A DNA stretch of 64,000 nucleotides from Gavia stellata (Eukaryota > Chordata > Aves > Gaviiformes > Gaviidae). This document shows, one piece after another, positions 52,401 through 64,000 of the stretch (the stretch's first letter is position 1; each line of letters starts with the position of its first letter). A model generated the notes under the pieces. The model was given only the letters and a program-made list of their open reading frames with translations, made no database searches and was not told the origin of the DNA. Where the stretch lies: contig NC_082603.1 in assembly GCF_030936135.1 (NCBI RefSeq), positions 35,506,329 through 35,570,328 on the forward strand. The letters run 5' to 3'. The translations under genes and the position numbers were made by a program.

Positions 52401-55400
52401 TTGAGATGCAACATAAAAGCAATATCCCATTGCCAACTGATATACCAAACATACATATTACCACATGAAGCAGTTCCAATTAGATGATCCCATACAGCTA
52501 AAATCCATTCTGACCTTGTAACTTCAATTTTAAATACAGAATGCTAGTTTATAGCTTTTACAATCACTTTAAGCAAAATCTTAACTCTACTTCGCATTAT
52601 GTATCCTAATGCAACTACTTTCTTAACAAAGAAATGGATGTGTGTAGAGCTTGTCGTATCATATTTAGATACAAAAAAGTTCAGCTGATTAAGATATACT
52701 CCTATTTCAGTTCTCTTCAGAGTTTTATAAAAAACCCTAGCTTGAAAACCTTTGTTTTCCTGTTCTGAATAAGGCCTCAATTTCTGATTAATTGGGAAGC
52801 AGAGGTTCTTACTCATTTGTCTGTCTCCATAGCTGATGGCTTCTGCAAGAGGGCTCCATCCCTGAGCATTTTTCACCTTTACTGGAGCATTATGGGCTAA
52901 AAGCAAGTGGGCACATTCTGTAACAAAACAGTAATAATTATTTACAGTAAACATCAGGGATGTAGCAATATCATTCATAATAAAGGACACAATAATAAAG
53001 CAAAAGTAGTAGTTATTCAATATATTAAACAGTTTATCAAAATACATATCTGGATTCTGACTCAAACTTTACACAAACAAAAAACATTTACTTAAGTACT
53101 TTGCAGCACTTCCCTGTTAAATATTAACACTAAAAATATAATTGGTGATCAACCACCAATTACATAACCACTGAAGAAATGTCCCTTCTGCTTCTTACAT
53201 TTTGCTTTTTATAAAGCTATATTTCTGTATGTGCATACACACACACACACAACTATGTAACAAATATTTTTAAAACATTACATCAGCTCTCTCTACTTAA
53301 TGCACAAAACCACGTACCAAGACATACTTCATGGTCTTCCACACATGGAAGTTGTGCACAGCCTTCCCCCTCTCCATCTCAACCCCCTCGCCCAAAGGTC
53401 AATGGTGAACTGATTTGCTAGAAATGTGCACGGAGCCACAGACTTTAAGCAACTCTTGAGAACATCGCGTGGGAGAACATGGGAGGCAGAGAGGAAGCTG
53501 CGGCACTAACGCATCCCTATGTGCTGTAACATCTTGTGGTAACGTGGCATCTGAAGCAGGCAAACAAGCACACTCTGACCTAGGAAAGTCTCAGAATATG
53601 TGCATATCAGGCATCGTAGGACTAACAAGGTGGGTATGTGGAGCACTGATAACAGAGCACACAACTCATGGCCCTGTGCTCCATCAACAGAGAGGTACGC
53701 TTGCAACGTGCTACATTTTTCATCAACAGCATCAGTACCAGCGTGCATCAATGCTATCCCTGACGCTTAGCATGCACACGCAGTGCCGATAAAGGAACGT
53801 TAACATCTCATCAAAGCCACACAAGTTCCTAGCAGAGTCACAGCTCAATTTGCATTCCCTTCTCTGTCTATGGGTAAAAGGTGATGGTGGAATGACAAAC
53901 AATCCTTAAAATTAAGGAGAGAAGAAAGTTTTCAGTGTTTCCATGTTCTGAATAAGCTGTCCTCATTTGAAACGGTTCTTCAGTTTCTAACTATAGAAAG
54001 TCTCCTCACCACATCTCATTAAAACCAACCTGACCCATCTGCAAATGATGGAGCAGTATCAAGCCAGAGCTGGAGGCTGAAGAAATGTCTCATTACGAAC
54101 AGGGTGGGCAGGCGTGACAGATAGAGGAACTTCCTGAATTATTCTCCTACTATAGGTGTTACAGGAAACCGTACAAGTCATTCCAGATGCAACAATCGTG
54201 AGTCACTGCCAAGCACAGTGTTTGGAAAGGAAGAGATACTTCACTGGTGAATATACTATCTTTTGTGGTAAATAAACAAAAGCCCTGACTACTTTGTCAG
54301 CAAACACAGAGAGGTATTTTTATGGTTGCTTAAACATAGTCCCTAAAACAGTAACAACACTGTACAGCGACCAGGCAAATAAGCTTGCATTTACCAGCCA
54401 GACTGCATTTTCAGTTAAACAAACAGGATGTAAATTCACAGAATCACACAGAATCACTAAGGTTGGAAAAGACCTGTAAGATCATCAAGTCCAACCATTA
54501 ACAAAAACAAAAAAAACCCCACCACAAACAAAAAAACACACCACACACCACCATGCCCATCAAGCCACATCCCACAATGCCACGTCCACACGCTCCTTGA
54601 ATACCTCCAGGGAGGGTGACTCCACCACCTCCCTGGGCAGCCTCTTCCAGTGTGTTACCACTCTCTCAGTGAAGACATTTTTCCTAATATCCAGTCTAAA
54701 CCTCCCCGGCGCAACTTGAGGCCATCTCCTCTTGTCCTGTCACTTGTCACTTGGGAGAAGAGACCAGCACCCACCTCCCCACAACCCCCTTTCAGGCAGT
54801 TGCAGAGAGCGATGAGGTCTCCCCTCAGCCTCCTCTTCTCCAGACTGAACAACCCCAGCTCCCTCAGCCGCTCCTCATCAGACTTGTGCTCCAGACCCCT
54901 CACCAGCTCCGTCGCCCTTCTCTGGACACGCTCCAGCACCTCAATGTCCTTCTTGGAGTGAGGGGCCCAAAACTGAACACAGCATTCGAGGTGCGGCCTC
55001 ACCAGCGCCGAGTAGAGGCACGATCCCCTCCCTGCTCCTGCTGCCCACACCATTTCTGATACAGGCCAGGATGCCGTTGTCCTTCTTGGCCACCTGGGCA
55101 CACTGCTGGCTCATATTCAGCCGGCTGTCGACCAACACCCCCAGGTCCTTTTCTGTGGGGGAGCTTTCCAGCCACTGCACTTTCACCCTGCACTTCAGAA
55201 AAGACTGGCTATAATGCTGCTATATACAGCTGAACAGTCTATATGCATCACCCCAGAAAGACAGAAAACTGACCTTCGATATCAGTGAGACAAACTAACA
55301 AGGCAGGAAAGGACCCAGGGTTCTTGGTGGATCAACGACTATGCAGGCTTCAAAGTCGAAACAGTAAAACCAGGTATTGTGCTGGATGTCACGCACAAAT

Positions 55401-58400
55401 AGCCCTGCTCTAGGTAAGCTAGACAAAGGCTCACCACAAGCATCCCAAAGGATTTGGGGCTTTACACACAGGATGACTGATTATATGGAAAGAAGCCAAG
55501 AGGTGAACTGCAAACTGAAATCTCAAACATGCAGCCAATGAGAAAAGGAGTAGAGGGAAGAAATAAGAAATGCCTCTCCTCTCCTCACTGTACTATACAC
55601 GAGGATAACTCCTATTCAAGGAATCTGTCAGCACTGAATAGAATGTTTTTTATCCTAGAGCTGAAGCATAAAATAACCAAATTTTAAGAGACTTAGAATA
55701 AATATTCAACCATACTGAATTGAAGCTGGTAAACTTTTCTATCCATTTTATTACAAGAAGCATCTTTGATCAAAACTGTTTGTATTTCCTAATATGATAT
55801 GATACTGTTGTAGCTATATGGAAAGTGTCCCTTCAAGACAGCTAATCGCCTTTTAACCAAAAAACACACAACCCCTTCTACAGCCAACAGTGCAAAACTC
55901 GTCAATATTAACTGATGACCGTGACAGACTAAAGCTTGAAACAAACACTGCCATAAGGCACAACAGAAGTCATATACATAGCTGATCGGCATTGCTTGAA
56001 AACACCAAGTAGTTACAGAACTAAAATCTATCTTACAAAGAAAAATGCCTTATTTAAGGCTGAGAAATTAAAGGACGGCTTCTGCCTCTGTTTCCTTCTG
56101 TTGCTCCAAGCCTCTAGTCTAGGACCCTCACTGGAAAACAGCAGTTCTGACAAAGCACCATTTTTTGCAAGTTGAAAAAAAGCTTCTATCTGTGACTTCT
56201 CATAGGCAGGCACTTGTAAAACATATTTGTCTCACGGCCATCTCAAAAAGTTTCTGCATATCTCCTTTTTCCTTTTTTTCTTTTTTTTTTTTTAATATGT
56301 GCTTAAAAAGTATCACAGGCTAGACCAATACTGGCAGATTCCAGCAAGCTCTACTGCTTCTTCTTCTGCGTATGTCACCTCTCTCCCTTCTTCCTTCAAA
56401 ATTACTCCCCACTCTAACTCTCAATTATCTTAGATCACTTCATAGCTATTACCAAAACATCCTAAGATACCTTCTTGCATTTCCTGCATTCCCCTCTCCA
56501 AGTCTGCCAGGTGGTTTGGTTAACAACAGCTCTCTCATGGAGCAGTACCACGTACCAGGCACAGGACTCACATGGCTGAATGAAACCAAGCCATTCTTGT
56601 TTCAGTAGTGAAAAAGAATTTTACTGTCACAGAGTCTGAACAATCATGCTCCAGGTTTCTTCCCACTCTTGAAACATGTCTACTTCTATACTTTCTATCT
56701 GAAATAGAAGTTTAAATCCTGTGCCTTGAAATTCTGCTGTAAAGAAATCCTCAAAGGGTATCTGCAAAGACGAGAGCCATGGTGAATCAACAGACTGCAC
56801 AGCCCTGTAGGCTGTCCTCTGCCCACATAGGGCAGTCCTGACACATGAAGAAACAGCGAGGCAGTGGGTCAGAAACTCGAATCAAGTGAGTGAAGGAGCA
56901 TGCAAAAAGCAGGTGAGCAATTACATTTCCACTCACAGAGTCATTTTATTCTAGAGGATGTTATTCTGATTCACTTCACTGGGAAAAAGCTAAACGGGGT
57001 TGTGCAACACGCCTAGCGAGCAGACCAGCAACAAACACAGTGACGTTAATAATCAGAAAAGTGTTGACAAAGAGAAAAGGTATCATCACACAAACAAATT
57101 AATAACCCTTCCATACCATGAATTAATTGCACATTAAAATAGAGATCTGCCTGGATCAAGTCCCCTGCCTGCATATACTGAGTATATACCTCTGCGCCAG
57201 CTGCGTGGACACCAAAGGGGAAGCAGGCATGCATATGCTTGCCTCCACTGCTTACAGCTGTTTCGCAATCTTCTATGATATTCCAAGTTTCCCAATTTCC
57301 TCCTAACCCTGCAAAAAGAGAGGAGCTGGGTCCACCCACTGTTCTTGTTCTAGGCTCATAACGAGTCCAACGGCTACAGCTCCTTTCCATCCTACCCCAT
57401 TCACTACCTAGCTCCTTGATTGTGGCCTAAAGAACAGCTCTGATTTCCTCTCCAACTTTTCTCTTCTAAATCTGCGTGGCGTTTTTTTTTCAGAAAACCT
57501 CAACTCTGAACTAGCTTGAAACACAAGTTCATGTTCAGGAAAATTGAAAAATCTTTTCTCCCTCTTGCCCCTAAGTCTTCAGGATAAGTTAAGAGCTAAC
57601 AAAATTGATGGTTTTACCTACCTTTATGTCCCAACATTACAGCAAGATGTAAAGGAGTGTTTCCTAAAATAAATAATAGAAATAAAAAGATATTAGATTC
57701 AACGTAACAGAATCCATTGCAATTCCTTCAGGCGTTTGCACATACAACTCAAACGTTACGTGCTAAGAAACTTCAGTTACATGACCTAACCAAGGAACAC
57801 ACTAAAATATACCAGAGTAGTTACGTTTTTCCAAGCAAGCATTTGGATTATACTTGTTAAAATAAACATAATCTGAAACACATTTAATGGGCCAAGAGAG
57901 CTTTTTTTGAAGACATCTTGAAACTTACTCCAACCAAAGAGGTCCAATTGTATCCTCAAGAAAGAGATAACCCAAACCCCTATGCTTATCATGGTCTGAA
58001 AAGTCTGATATTTCACAAAGAATGATGTATCTAGGTTAAAAGCCACTCAAAGATATGATACTGATTAAAATTTTAAGAGCCTATTTTATTAATTTTTCAA
58101 AGATTTAGTACAAAATTTTTACTAATACAGTATTGGACAGATTGTGAAGCAACAGTAACTTCACTACAAAAAAGCCTTTTGGTTATTTTAATGCCTTGTT
58201 TCCAAAGAAAGCTTCCGAGATTATTAGCAGATATTACAAACATGACCCTATTTTCCTGGCTATGCATATGACACATTTTGTACTTCTGTTCTTAAATATG
58301 CACTGTAAAGTACAGACAGTTGTTTTTCTAGATTAATGCTGCTACCAGAATTCTGACACATTTTATTCATGTAGCTTAAGGATGCAAAATTCTTCCATTT

Positions 58401-61400
58401 AACTGTATTACTCTGTTTATATGTTTAAACATTTTCTTAGTGGCGTTAAAAGAAAAATGGATGGAAAACAAATTCATTTTGCAATTATAACAAATGCACT
58501 TCATTTCAGGGTTATTTTACAGTATCACGTTAGCAATAAGTACTTGTGACATGCAAAAGATGATGTAATGTACATCTAAAAGATACAAACCAAAAGACTG
58601 AGAGGTTGCTATACAAAGTAATTGCCAGCATACTATGGTATCGTGAAATCTCTGATCAAGATAGAAACTCTGCCTTTGACGGCTTGCCTAAGTGGTTTTG
58701 AACGAGCTATTCAACACATACTACAAATTATTCTTGCAGGTCACTAGCAACATCACAGACAGCAATATCCTAGTTCATTATGCACACTCTAACTAAGCTA
58801 ACCTCAAATTTTCTATTAATAGATTTTGTAACATCTGTGAGCCAAAACATAATTTAGAATACTGGATGCAGCCATTCTTTGTTAAGTGACTGAAATAACA
58901 ACATTATTCAGGAACAAACTTGATAATGAGCCAAACCACGTACTCAGAAAATTCAAATTATGCAAGCCAGGGGTAAACATTTTCCTCACCTTATCAAGCA
59001 CTTCAACAGGAGAGAGAGAGAGAGATATATATAGATATATGAAAAAATAGCTCTACACTAAGTTTTCTCTTACATTAATAAACCTTAACATTTAAAAAAA
59101 CACCCCACCTTTCAAACGGTGCATAAACCAGAGCCAGACAGCTCCAGTAGCTATGACAGCTTGGTATAATGGCAAGAAACAACAAAACAAAAGCTAACCA
59201 GGCCCCTGACAGCTTTCCTGAGAACTTTGTTGGGCTTCATTCAGCCGATAAGCAGAAAGTGCAGTTGCGCGATAACACACAATTTCAAAACTTCTCTGGA
59301 CAAGGTTCTGAGCAACCTGATCTAACCCCAGTGTTATCTCTGCTTTGAGCAGGAGGCTGGATTAGGTCACCTCCAGAGAGCTCTTCCAGCATAGATTTTT
59401 CTTTGATTCAATCATGGTCTTCACACCAAAAAGTATGCCATTCAAAAATGAGACAGGAAGCGTGGATACAGCAGAGAAGGGGAAGAGGAGCATGCAGAAA
59501 AACAGACAGTACAATAACTGATAAAGCACAGAAACTAGAATCTATCAATTCCAGAAGAAAAAAAAATAAAAAGCTTTTTATGAGGAAGCTGAAAAGAGGA
59601 AACATCCTGCTTGCTGGTCTTTAGACAGTAAATCCCTGGAAAGGAGGAGTCTAAGGTTTAACAAACATCAGCAAGAGGAAATAAGAGGTTAGCTGCTGTA
59701 CCAAAGGGAGAGGAGCCACACTAACAGGTAAGCCAGGAAAGCACCTTCAGCAATGGAGGTAAGAAGGAGAGGCAAGGCAAACACATAGAAAAGGGACATT
59801 ATAAAACTTAAAGAAACACTGTAGTTCCTACAGTTCTGGACTACCTGGCCAGTCAGGCCTTTTTCTCACTGCCCATGATAAACTCTTCTCCAGACAACTC
59901 TTAACCCGGAGCAGGCAAGCTCAGCGAGCACGGACACAACAGTGCATGGCCGCTTTGGAGAGCCAGCTGGAGCATGGTGACAGGACTGCGGATGGAGCGG
60001 CCTAACAACGTGCACACAGCACACCAAACCCTGTAAGCACCACAGTAATCTCACGTACGTTTTTATTCCATCCAAATTCCACTGCTACTTTTCAAAAGTA
60101 CCTCCCTGACCCCCTCCCCAAAGGACAACAGTCTCAGCAAGAGCTGAGACACAATGCTAGCTTTGGCACATGAGAAAATCAAACCTGGAACAGCATTTTG
60201 CACAGTTCCGTCACTAATCATCTGTCTTAAGCTCTGATAAACCCGGGGAGGTCTTGACCCTCTTTGGGCCAAAGAAAATGGGTTTTATCAGTAGCTAATT
60301 TAACTCTGACTTATCAAAATAAGCCACCCAAACTATGTAAGGTTGTATGTCACAAAATGAAGAAATTACGGTGAGGAACTACTCAGCTCACGGAATGCCT
60401 CCATGCGATCTTCAGGTTCTTTCCCCCAGCAGGAGAAAGGGAAGAGCTGTCCAAGCAGAAAGACTCCTCTTTTGTCTAATCATAGTCTTAAGCAGAGGTA
60501 AGCTTTCGCTCTGCCCAGGAAAACTGAGGGAAGACAAACGCCTTGGAAAAGATGAGCCCAGTGCTGCCTCAGTCTCCCATCTAGCAACAGCGGCCAACCA
60601 CCAATACCAAATAGCAGCGGCAGTACTTATCAGGGTCCGAAGCGGGCAGCTGCCAAAGACTTTCCACGCGTTTCATCTCAGAAACTTGGCTGGCAGGCAC
60701 AAGGGGCCAAGTTAACTTCTACTCCTTTGGGAGAGATGGGATCTGAAAATGTAAACCCAATCCCAGCAGCTGCTGAAACAGAGCTACACCATCATGCTCT
60801 TGCTAGCATTTGGATGATAAAAGTCCCAGACTAATAAATTAATTAGTACCAGTATTTACAGGACCCAAAGGGAACCGCTCCACTGGAATCCTGTTGCGCT
60901 GCAACCTCAAGTTCCACTGATCCTAACACACAAATCACATTTAGTTGCTTCATCATGGCAAGAACAGCTGCGGCTCCTCTAGAACGTTTACTATCCAGAG
61001 CATACAAAGTAATTCTAGGTAAAATTAGTCCGATGAAAAAAAATAGTGAACTTTAACACTAATCAGTTTTTCTTAGCCAGTGCACATTGCAACTAAGCAT
61101 TTCTGCCAGGATAGGCAAGAGGGTGGGAGAGGGCAGCTTCCCTTCTTTCAGTTGCATGGATGGTTTTAACAGCTTGAGGTTGTCTATGAACCACAGCAGA
61201 AGACATAACAGCAAGTGTTAGATTCCATGAAAACAAGTAGCTTTACACAAGAGGGCTGCTGGAGAGAGAGAAGGGTGCAAATACACAACTATGTCGTTTA
61301 CCTACGCAAGAGAGCTGTAATAAAAAGGGCACTGTAAATAACTAAGTGGCTGACGTGTAGTTTTGATGACTTCCATGCAATTTAATCATAATGATAACCT

Positions 61401-64000
61401 GTTTGATATGATCATTTCTAGAGACTGACTAGAACACGAATAGGCACATACTTGAACAGTTGCAATCAAATTCATTCTCTTTTGGCAACAGTTTGATTCA
61501 CCGTATATACAAACCTCCATCTAAAGACAACTTCATGAGTAACTATAGCTTTGGGAAGAGAGCGCATATGCTTCCCTCCCCAAGTCACATAGCCTACAGC
61601 GCCTTATTTCAAGAAAAAGCAGTGATACAACAGTGCCTGAAATCCTGCACGTGCACATCCAGGGCACGCGAACAAAACCACTTTGCACAAAAACGCACAT
61701 AAAATACAGCACTTGTCCACACGTGCGTGCATGTGTGGCTTTTAACCTTTCGTTAGGCAGCTGGCACACCTACAAGGAAGCTGAGTCTGTTTGCCAAGAG
61801 TAATTCAGCAAAAAGATTTGTCTATTCCAGAATATAACATGTTTTTATTCTGAATGTATGTTTAAGCTCTTAAATGCATATTACAGTAAAAATAAAAGTA
61901 ATCTCGTAGGTATACATCCAAGAAACTCATCATTTTTGGAATAATGATACTGGCCTTCCAATAGGTAATGGTTTTTGAGGTTAATTTAGAGAGTGAGGCA
62001 GGCTGCACTCAATTTACAGACACAGCCAGCATTTGTTTTATCAGACCACCAAGAGTTTAACGTTCTACAGGGCTTGGCTTTTCTGCACACAACTGCACAC
62101 TAAAAACGGGACTGAATTATAAACTATAACTGTTACTGGAAGTTCTTCCTCCCCACTGTCACTTCCGTATCATGTACTAGGATTCTTCTGGCTTATTTCT
62201 GAGTGTAATTGTAAGCTGAAGTTATCTACCCCAAATAACTCACAATTCAAATATGTAAACAAGTGACAGATGGATTCAGGCAGAAAGAAAACAATAACAA
62301 GGAAATACTAGTCAGGCCTTTGGTATGTCAAGACATCAAGGGTTTTGTTGTTGGGGTTCTTCTGAAAACTTAATAGCAAAGGAACACTTAAAGTACAAAC
62401 TTGGAAGAAGGTAATGAGACAGAAATCCCCAAAACGTTCCTACCATAAACAGCATCGAGAAAGCAGAAGGATGTTAATTTGAAGTTTTTTTATATATATA
62501 TATATATGCATGTGCATGTACATATATAAAAAAAAGGATAGTATCAATGTTTGTGATGGACATTGAAGATGATAGTGCAGCAAAGAAGGATCAGGAAATG
62601 CCTTCAAAGTAAAGATATTAAGCTTATGATGACGAGTTATTTGAGGAGGAGTTGGAAGAGGTGAAGGGGAGAAGTCAGCAGAAGGAATACACCGAGTGAG
62701 AAAATTTCTTCCCAAGTCTGTTGCTTTCATTCTACCAGTATTTGCTGCTACATTTGGAACGAAGATGACAGGATAAATATATCTGTAGCTATATTTATAA
62801 CAACGTACTTAGAAAAATGTTATGACAGTTGTAAGAAATACACCTCCCAGTCTTAACTGGGAAACCTGAGCTGTGTATTACTCCGCATACATTAGTTTGT
62901 GTTTCAGAGTGCCTAATGTTATCATAAACATGGCTTTTAATTTCCAGTTACATTATTCTTCCCATTGTACCAATCCCAAAGATTGCTCTACCTTAACGTT
63001 CCTTTTTATTTTAGGTAACACAATTAGGTAAAACAAAAGGAACATTTATCTCTTAATCAGAAAAAGAACGTAACTGTACTCTTTAATCACAACTTCTCCA
63101 GATACCACATACGGTATAACTTAGCATTCTCCAGCAGAAAACATATCATGTTACTCTTGAAATAGGTAGGAAACAGGGAGATAAAAACTAACCATGGAAC
63201 TTAAGCTGACTTGACAGGCTCATTTAGTTTTTAGTAATGTAAAATATTCCCCAAATTAAACATATTAGTTTAAAATGTCCTAGCAAGATTTTAAATATTT
63301 ATGCACTACAGAGTGGCATGAGGATCGTAGTTCTGCCTCTGCTACTGCCACTTCTATGTCCAAAGCAAGCTTGCAGAGGAGCAGGGAACAAGATTTTGGC
63401 TCTTTCAAATCCCAGAACTAAAGCATTTTTAAAAAAAAAAAAAACTTTTGTTTTGTTTTTAGCCTGAGGAAAAATCAAAGATAGTTCCACCAACAGCCAA
63501 AGGAGCCACTCCTGAGTGCGCCCGTCATCTCCGAAAGCAAACAGGTGACAGTTCAGACACTTTAAAAAAAAAAACTACTTTTTTTTTTTAATGAAACAGG
63601 TTTTTGGACATGAAGCACCAGCCGGCAAGAGGGAGCTCTCCCAGCATTACGCCGCTTCAAAGCCGGTACCGTGCTCACTCACATCACGAGCGCCCCACGC
63701 ACCTTCCCCGCGTGCGGCCGCGCTACTCCGCAGACCCCGCTGCCACTGCCACCCGCAACTGCCCGGGCCCCGGGGAGGAGCAGCGGCCGTTTTCACAACA
63801 CAGAGGCGCGGGCTCCGGCCGAGGGCGAAGAGGCGGCGGCTCCCGCGGAGCCCGGGGGAGCTCCCCGCGGCGCGGCGGGCGAAGCGGCCGCCGCCTCCCG
63901 CAGGCCGGGCACCAGGCCCGCGCCGCTGCCCCCCGCCGCCCCGGCCGCTCACCGTGACTGTCCTTCTGGCCGATGCCCTGGGTGCGGATGAGGGCCGAGA
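40321..64000 (-). CDS. ANKRD13C: ANKRD13C, ankyrin repeat domain 13C (3' part; thirteen exons, 5' end off window)
   Basis: Thirteen exons join in phase to 1,244 nt, giving the C-terminal 413 residues of a protein of about 540. The first visible residues are [16 protein letters not shown]. Ankyrin repeats follow, with [14 protein letters not shown] and [18 protein letters not shown]. The rest is the ANKRD13-type GPCR-chaperone domain, including [33 protein letters not shown] and [15 protein letters not shown], and ends SRFPDL. ANKRD13C sits at the cytosolic face of the endoplasmic reticulum and influences folding and export of G-protein-coupled receptors; this is family knowledge. The missing part is the low-complexity N-terminus encoded by the rest of exon 1 to the right. 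The gene converges on SRSF11. Confidence 0.96.
41591..41691 (-). CDS. ANKRD13C: ANKRD13C exon 12
   Basis: The 101-nt exon encodes [20 protein letters not shown] and [13 protein letters not shown]. It has a GCTTTTCAG acceptor and a GTAAGA donor. Confidence 0.96.
42342..42440 (-). CDS. ANKRD13C: ANKRD13C exon 11
   Basis: The 99-nt exon encodes [20 protein letters not shown] and [12 protein letters not shown]. It has a CTTACAG acceptor and a GTAAGT donor. Confidence 0.96.
43976..44055 (-). CDS. ANKRD13C: ANKRD13C exon 10
   Basis: The 80-nt exon encodes [20 protein letters not shown] and ISAENG. It has a TTCTGAACAG acceptor and a GTAAGT donor. Confidence 0.96.
44810..44971 (-). CDS. ANKRD13C: ANKRD13C exon 9
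   Basis: The 162-nt exon is exactly 54 codons and encodes [20 protein letters not shown] through [13 protein letters not shown]. It has a TTTTGTGCAG acceptor and a GTATAC donor. Both ends lie on codon boundaries. Confidence 0.97.
45879..46010 (-). CDS. ANKRD13C: ANKRD13C exon 8
   Basis: The 132-nt exon is 44 codons and encodes [20 protein letters not shown] through [10 protein letters not shown]. The acidic segment [10 protein letters not shown] resembles a degenerate ubiquitin-interacting-type stretch, but I do not claim that function. The donor is GTAAGC. Confidence 0.96.
46773..46917 (-). CDS. ANKRD13C: ANKRD13C exon 7
   Basis: The 145-nt exon encodes [20 protein letters not shown] through KVYQRIHHE, a highly conserved part of the ANKRD13 domain. 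It has a TTTTCACAG acceptor and a GTAAAG donor. Confidence 0.97.
48411..48477 (-). CDS. ANKRD13C: ANKRD13C exon 6
   Basis: The 67-nt exon encodes [20 protein letters not shown] and I, with AG of a split arginine codon. It has a CCTTTAG acceptor and a GTAAGT donor. Confidence 0.95.
50178..50223 (-). CDS. ANKRD13C: ANKRD13C exon 5
   Basis: The 46-nt exon encodes [15 protein letters not shown] plus one base. It has a CATCTCAG acceptor and a GTAAGC donor. Confidence 0.95.
51709..51794 (-). CDS. ANKRD13C: ANKRD13C exon 4
   Basis: The 86-nt exon encodes [20 protein letters not shown] and PRLLKALKE, a basic helical segment after the ankyrin repeats. It has a TTCTGTTTAG acceptor and a GTAAGT donor. 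Confidence 0.96.
52170..52262. repeat. AT-rich low-complexity stretch
   Basis: This stretch is almost entirely A and T with repeated TAATATATTA-like words that could form small hairpins. Confidence 0.8.
52813..52917 (-). CDS. ANKRD13C: ANKRD13C exon 3
   Basis: The 105-nt exon encodes [20 protein letters not shown] and [14 protein letters not shown], the second ankyrin repeat. It has a TTTTGTTACAG acceptor and a GTAAGA donor. Confidence 0.96.
53233..53251. repeat. CA dinucleotide microsatellite
   Basis: About nine CA units in tandem. Confidence 0.9.
54437..55196 (-). mobile_element. CR1 LINE, 5'-truncated, minus strand
   Basis: The low-coordinate end carries the typical CR1 3' tail: direct repeats of ATTCTGTG type on the minus strand (CACAGAATCA on the plus strand) next to GGTTGGAAAAGACCT. 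Above it, minus-strand translation from 55,101 to 54,655 gives the C-terminal end of CR1 reverse-transcriptase ORF2, with [31 protein letters not shown] and SDRTRGDG. Only about 760 bases remain, so it is a dead-on-arrival copy and cannot move. An A/C-rich low-complexity stretch at about 54,499-54,555 sits within the 3' UTR part. It lies in ANKRD13C intron 2 in the same orientation as the gene. Confidence 0.93.
57622..57663 (-). CDS. ANKRD13C: ANKRD13C exon 2 (42 nt)
   Basis: This short exon encodes [13 protein letters not shown], the core of an ankyrin repeat with its TPLHLA signature, and is too short to stand out as an open frame. It has an ATTTTAG acceptor and a GTAGGT donor. The length keeps the frame if skipped, but skipping would remove half a repeat. 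Confidence 0.95.
59288..59415 (+). mobile_element. CR1 LINE 3'-end fragment, plus strand
   Basis: The stretch from CTTCTCTGGACAAGG through GAGCAACCTGATCTA, TTTGAGCAGGAGGCTGGATT and CACCTCCAGAGAGC matches the conserved CR1 3' untranslated end, followed by a decayed ATTC-type tail. It is short and diverged, so it is an old copy. It is opposite in orientation to ANKRD13C. Confidence 0.8.
62490..62530. repeat. TA/TG alternating simple repeat
   Basis: A TA run of about 20 bases is followed by alternating GCATG/TACATA words. Confidence 0.8.
63650..64000. promoter_or_regulatory. ANKRD13C CpG island (left part)
   Basis: GC and CpG content rises sharply from about 63.65 kb to the window edge, covering the end of ANKRD13C exon 1 and the start of intron 1. 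The promoter itself is expected to lie just beyond 64,000. Confidence 0.75.
63953..64000 (-). CDS. ANKRD13C: ANKRD13C exon 1, 3' end only
   Basis: The last 48 bases of the exon encode [15 protein letters not shown] plus one base before a GTGAGC donor. They match the conserved family segment just before the first ankyrin repeat. The start codon lies right of the window. Confidence 0.92.

Larger units (their letters stand above)
40452..52812 (-). other. ANKRD13C introns 3-12
   Basis: These ten introns (0.65-1.7 kb each) have standard GT-AG ends and are AT-rich. An AT-rich stretch of palindromic character lies at about 52,170-52,262. No transposon or RNA gene was recognised. Confidence 0.75.
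52918..57621 (-). other. ANKRD13C intron 2
   Basis: This 4.7-kb intron contains a CA dinucleotide repeat at 53,233-53,251 and a truncated CR1 element at 54,437-55,196. The remainder shows nothing recognisable. Confidence 0.75.
57664..63952 (-). other. ANKRD13C intron 1
   Basis: This 6.3-kb intron contains a CR1 3'-end fragment at 59,288-59,415, a GA/TA simple repeat near 59,010-59,040 and a TA/TG repeat at about 62,490-62,530. Its right end lies in the ANKRD13C CpG island. Confidence 0.75.

Noticed and set aside
63604-63957. Open frames on both strands near the right edge
   Set aside because: These are GC-driven frames in the ANKRD13C CpG island, inside intron 1. The real coding piece starts at 63,953 on the minus strand.

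Overview
The window is vertebrate nuclear DNA, most likely from a bird. It has spliced genes with GT-AG introns, CpG islands at gene starts, AT-rich introns, very few interspersed repeats, and the only recognisable transposons are two fragments of the CR1 LINE family that dominates avian genomes. A crocodilian or turtle cannot be excluded from sequence alone. All gene calls come from reading spliced translations against remembered protein families; no database was searched.

There are three protein-coding genes in the order LRRC40 (minus strand), SRSF11 (plus), ANKRD13C (minus), which I recall as the order of these genes on human chromosome 1p31. LRRC40 enters from its promoter at about 8.9 kb and runs left off the window: nine coding exons give the first 371 residues of a protein of about 600. 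SRSF11 is complete: twelve coding exons between 11,298 and 31,583 join in phase to 1,380 nt, giving 459 residues with an RRM-like N-terminus, an RS domain and a charged tail. ANKRD13C runs from the right edge, where only the last 48 bases of its first coding exon are present, to a stop at 40,321; thirteen exons give the C-terminal 413 residues. Every exon junction was checked for phase.

LRRC40 and SRSF11 are head to head, with two separate GC-rich start regions (about 8.2-9.1 kb and 10.75-11.7 kb). SRSF11 and ANKRD13C are tail to tail, with poly(A) signals near 32.7 kb and 35.8 kb. SRSF11 is a splicing factor; the other two are a leucine-rich-repeat protein and an endoplasmic-reticulum ankyrin-repeat protein. 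Nothing suggests a shared pathway.

No CRISPR array, operon, RNA gene or viral sequence was seen. The points most worth a second look are a GGGGCC hexanucleotide repeat just upstream of the LRRC40 start codon, several unannotated exon-like segments in SRSF11 introns (one with six CpGs and an in-frame stop, typical of a poison exon), and a CpG-retaining SRSF11 intron where a weak normal 5' splice site competes with a stronger one downstream.
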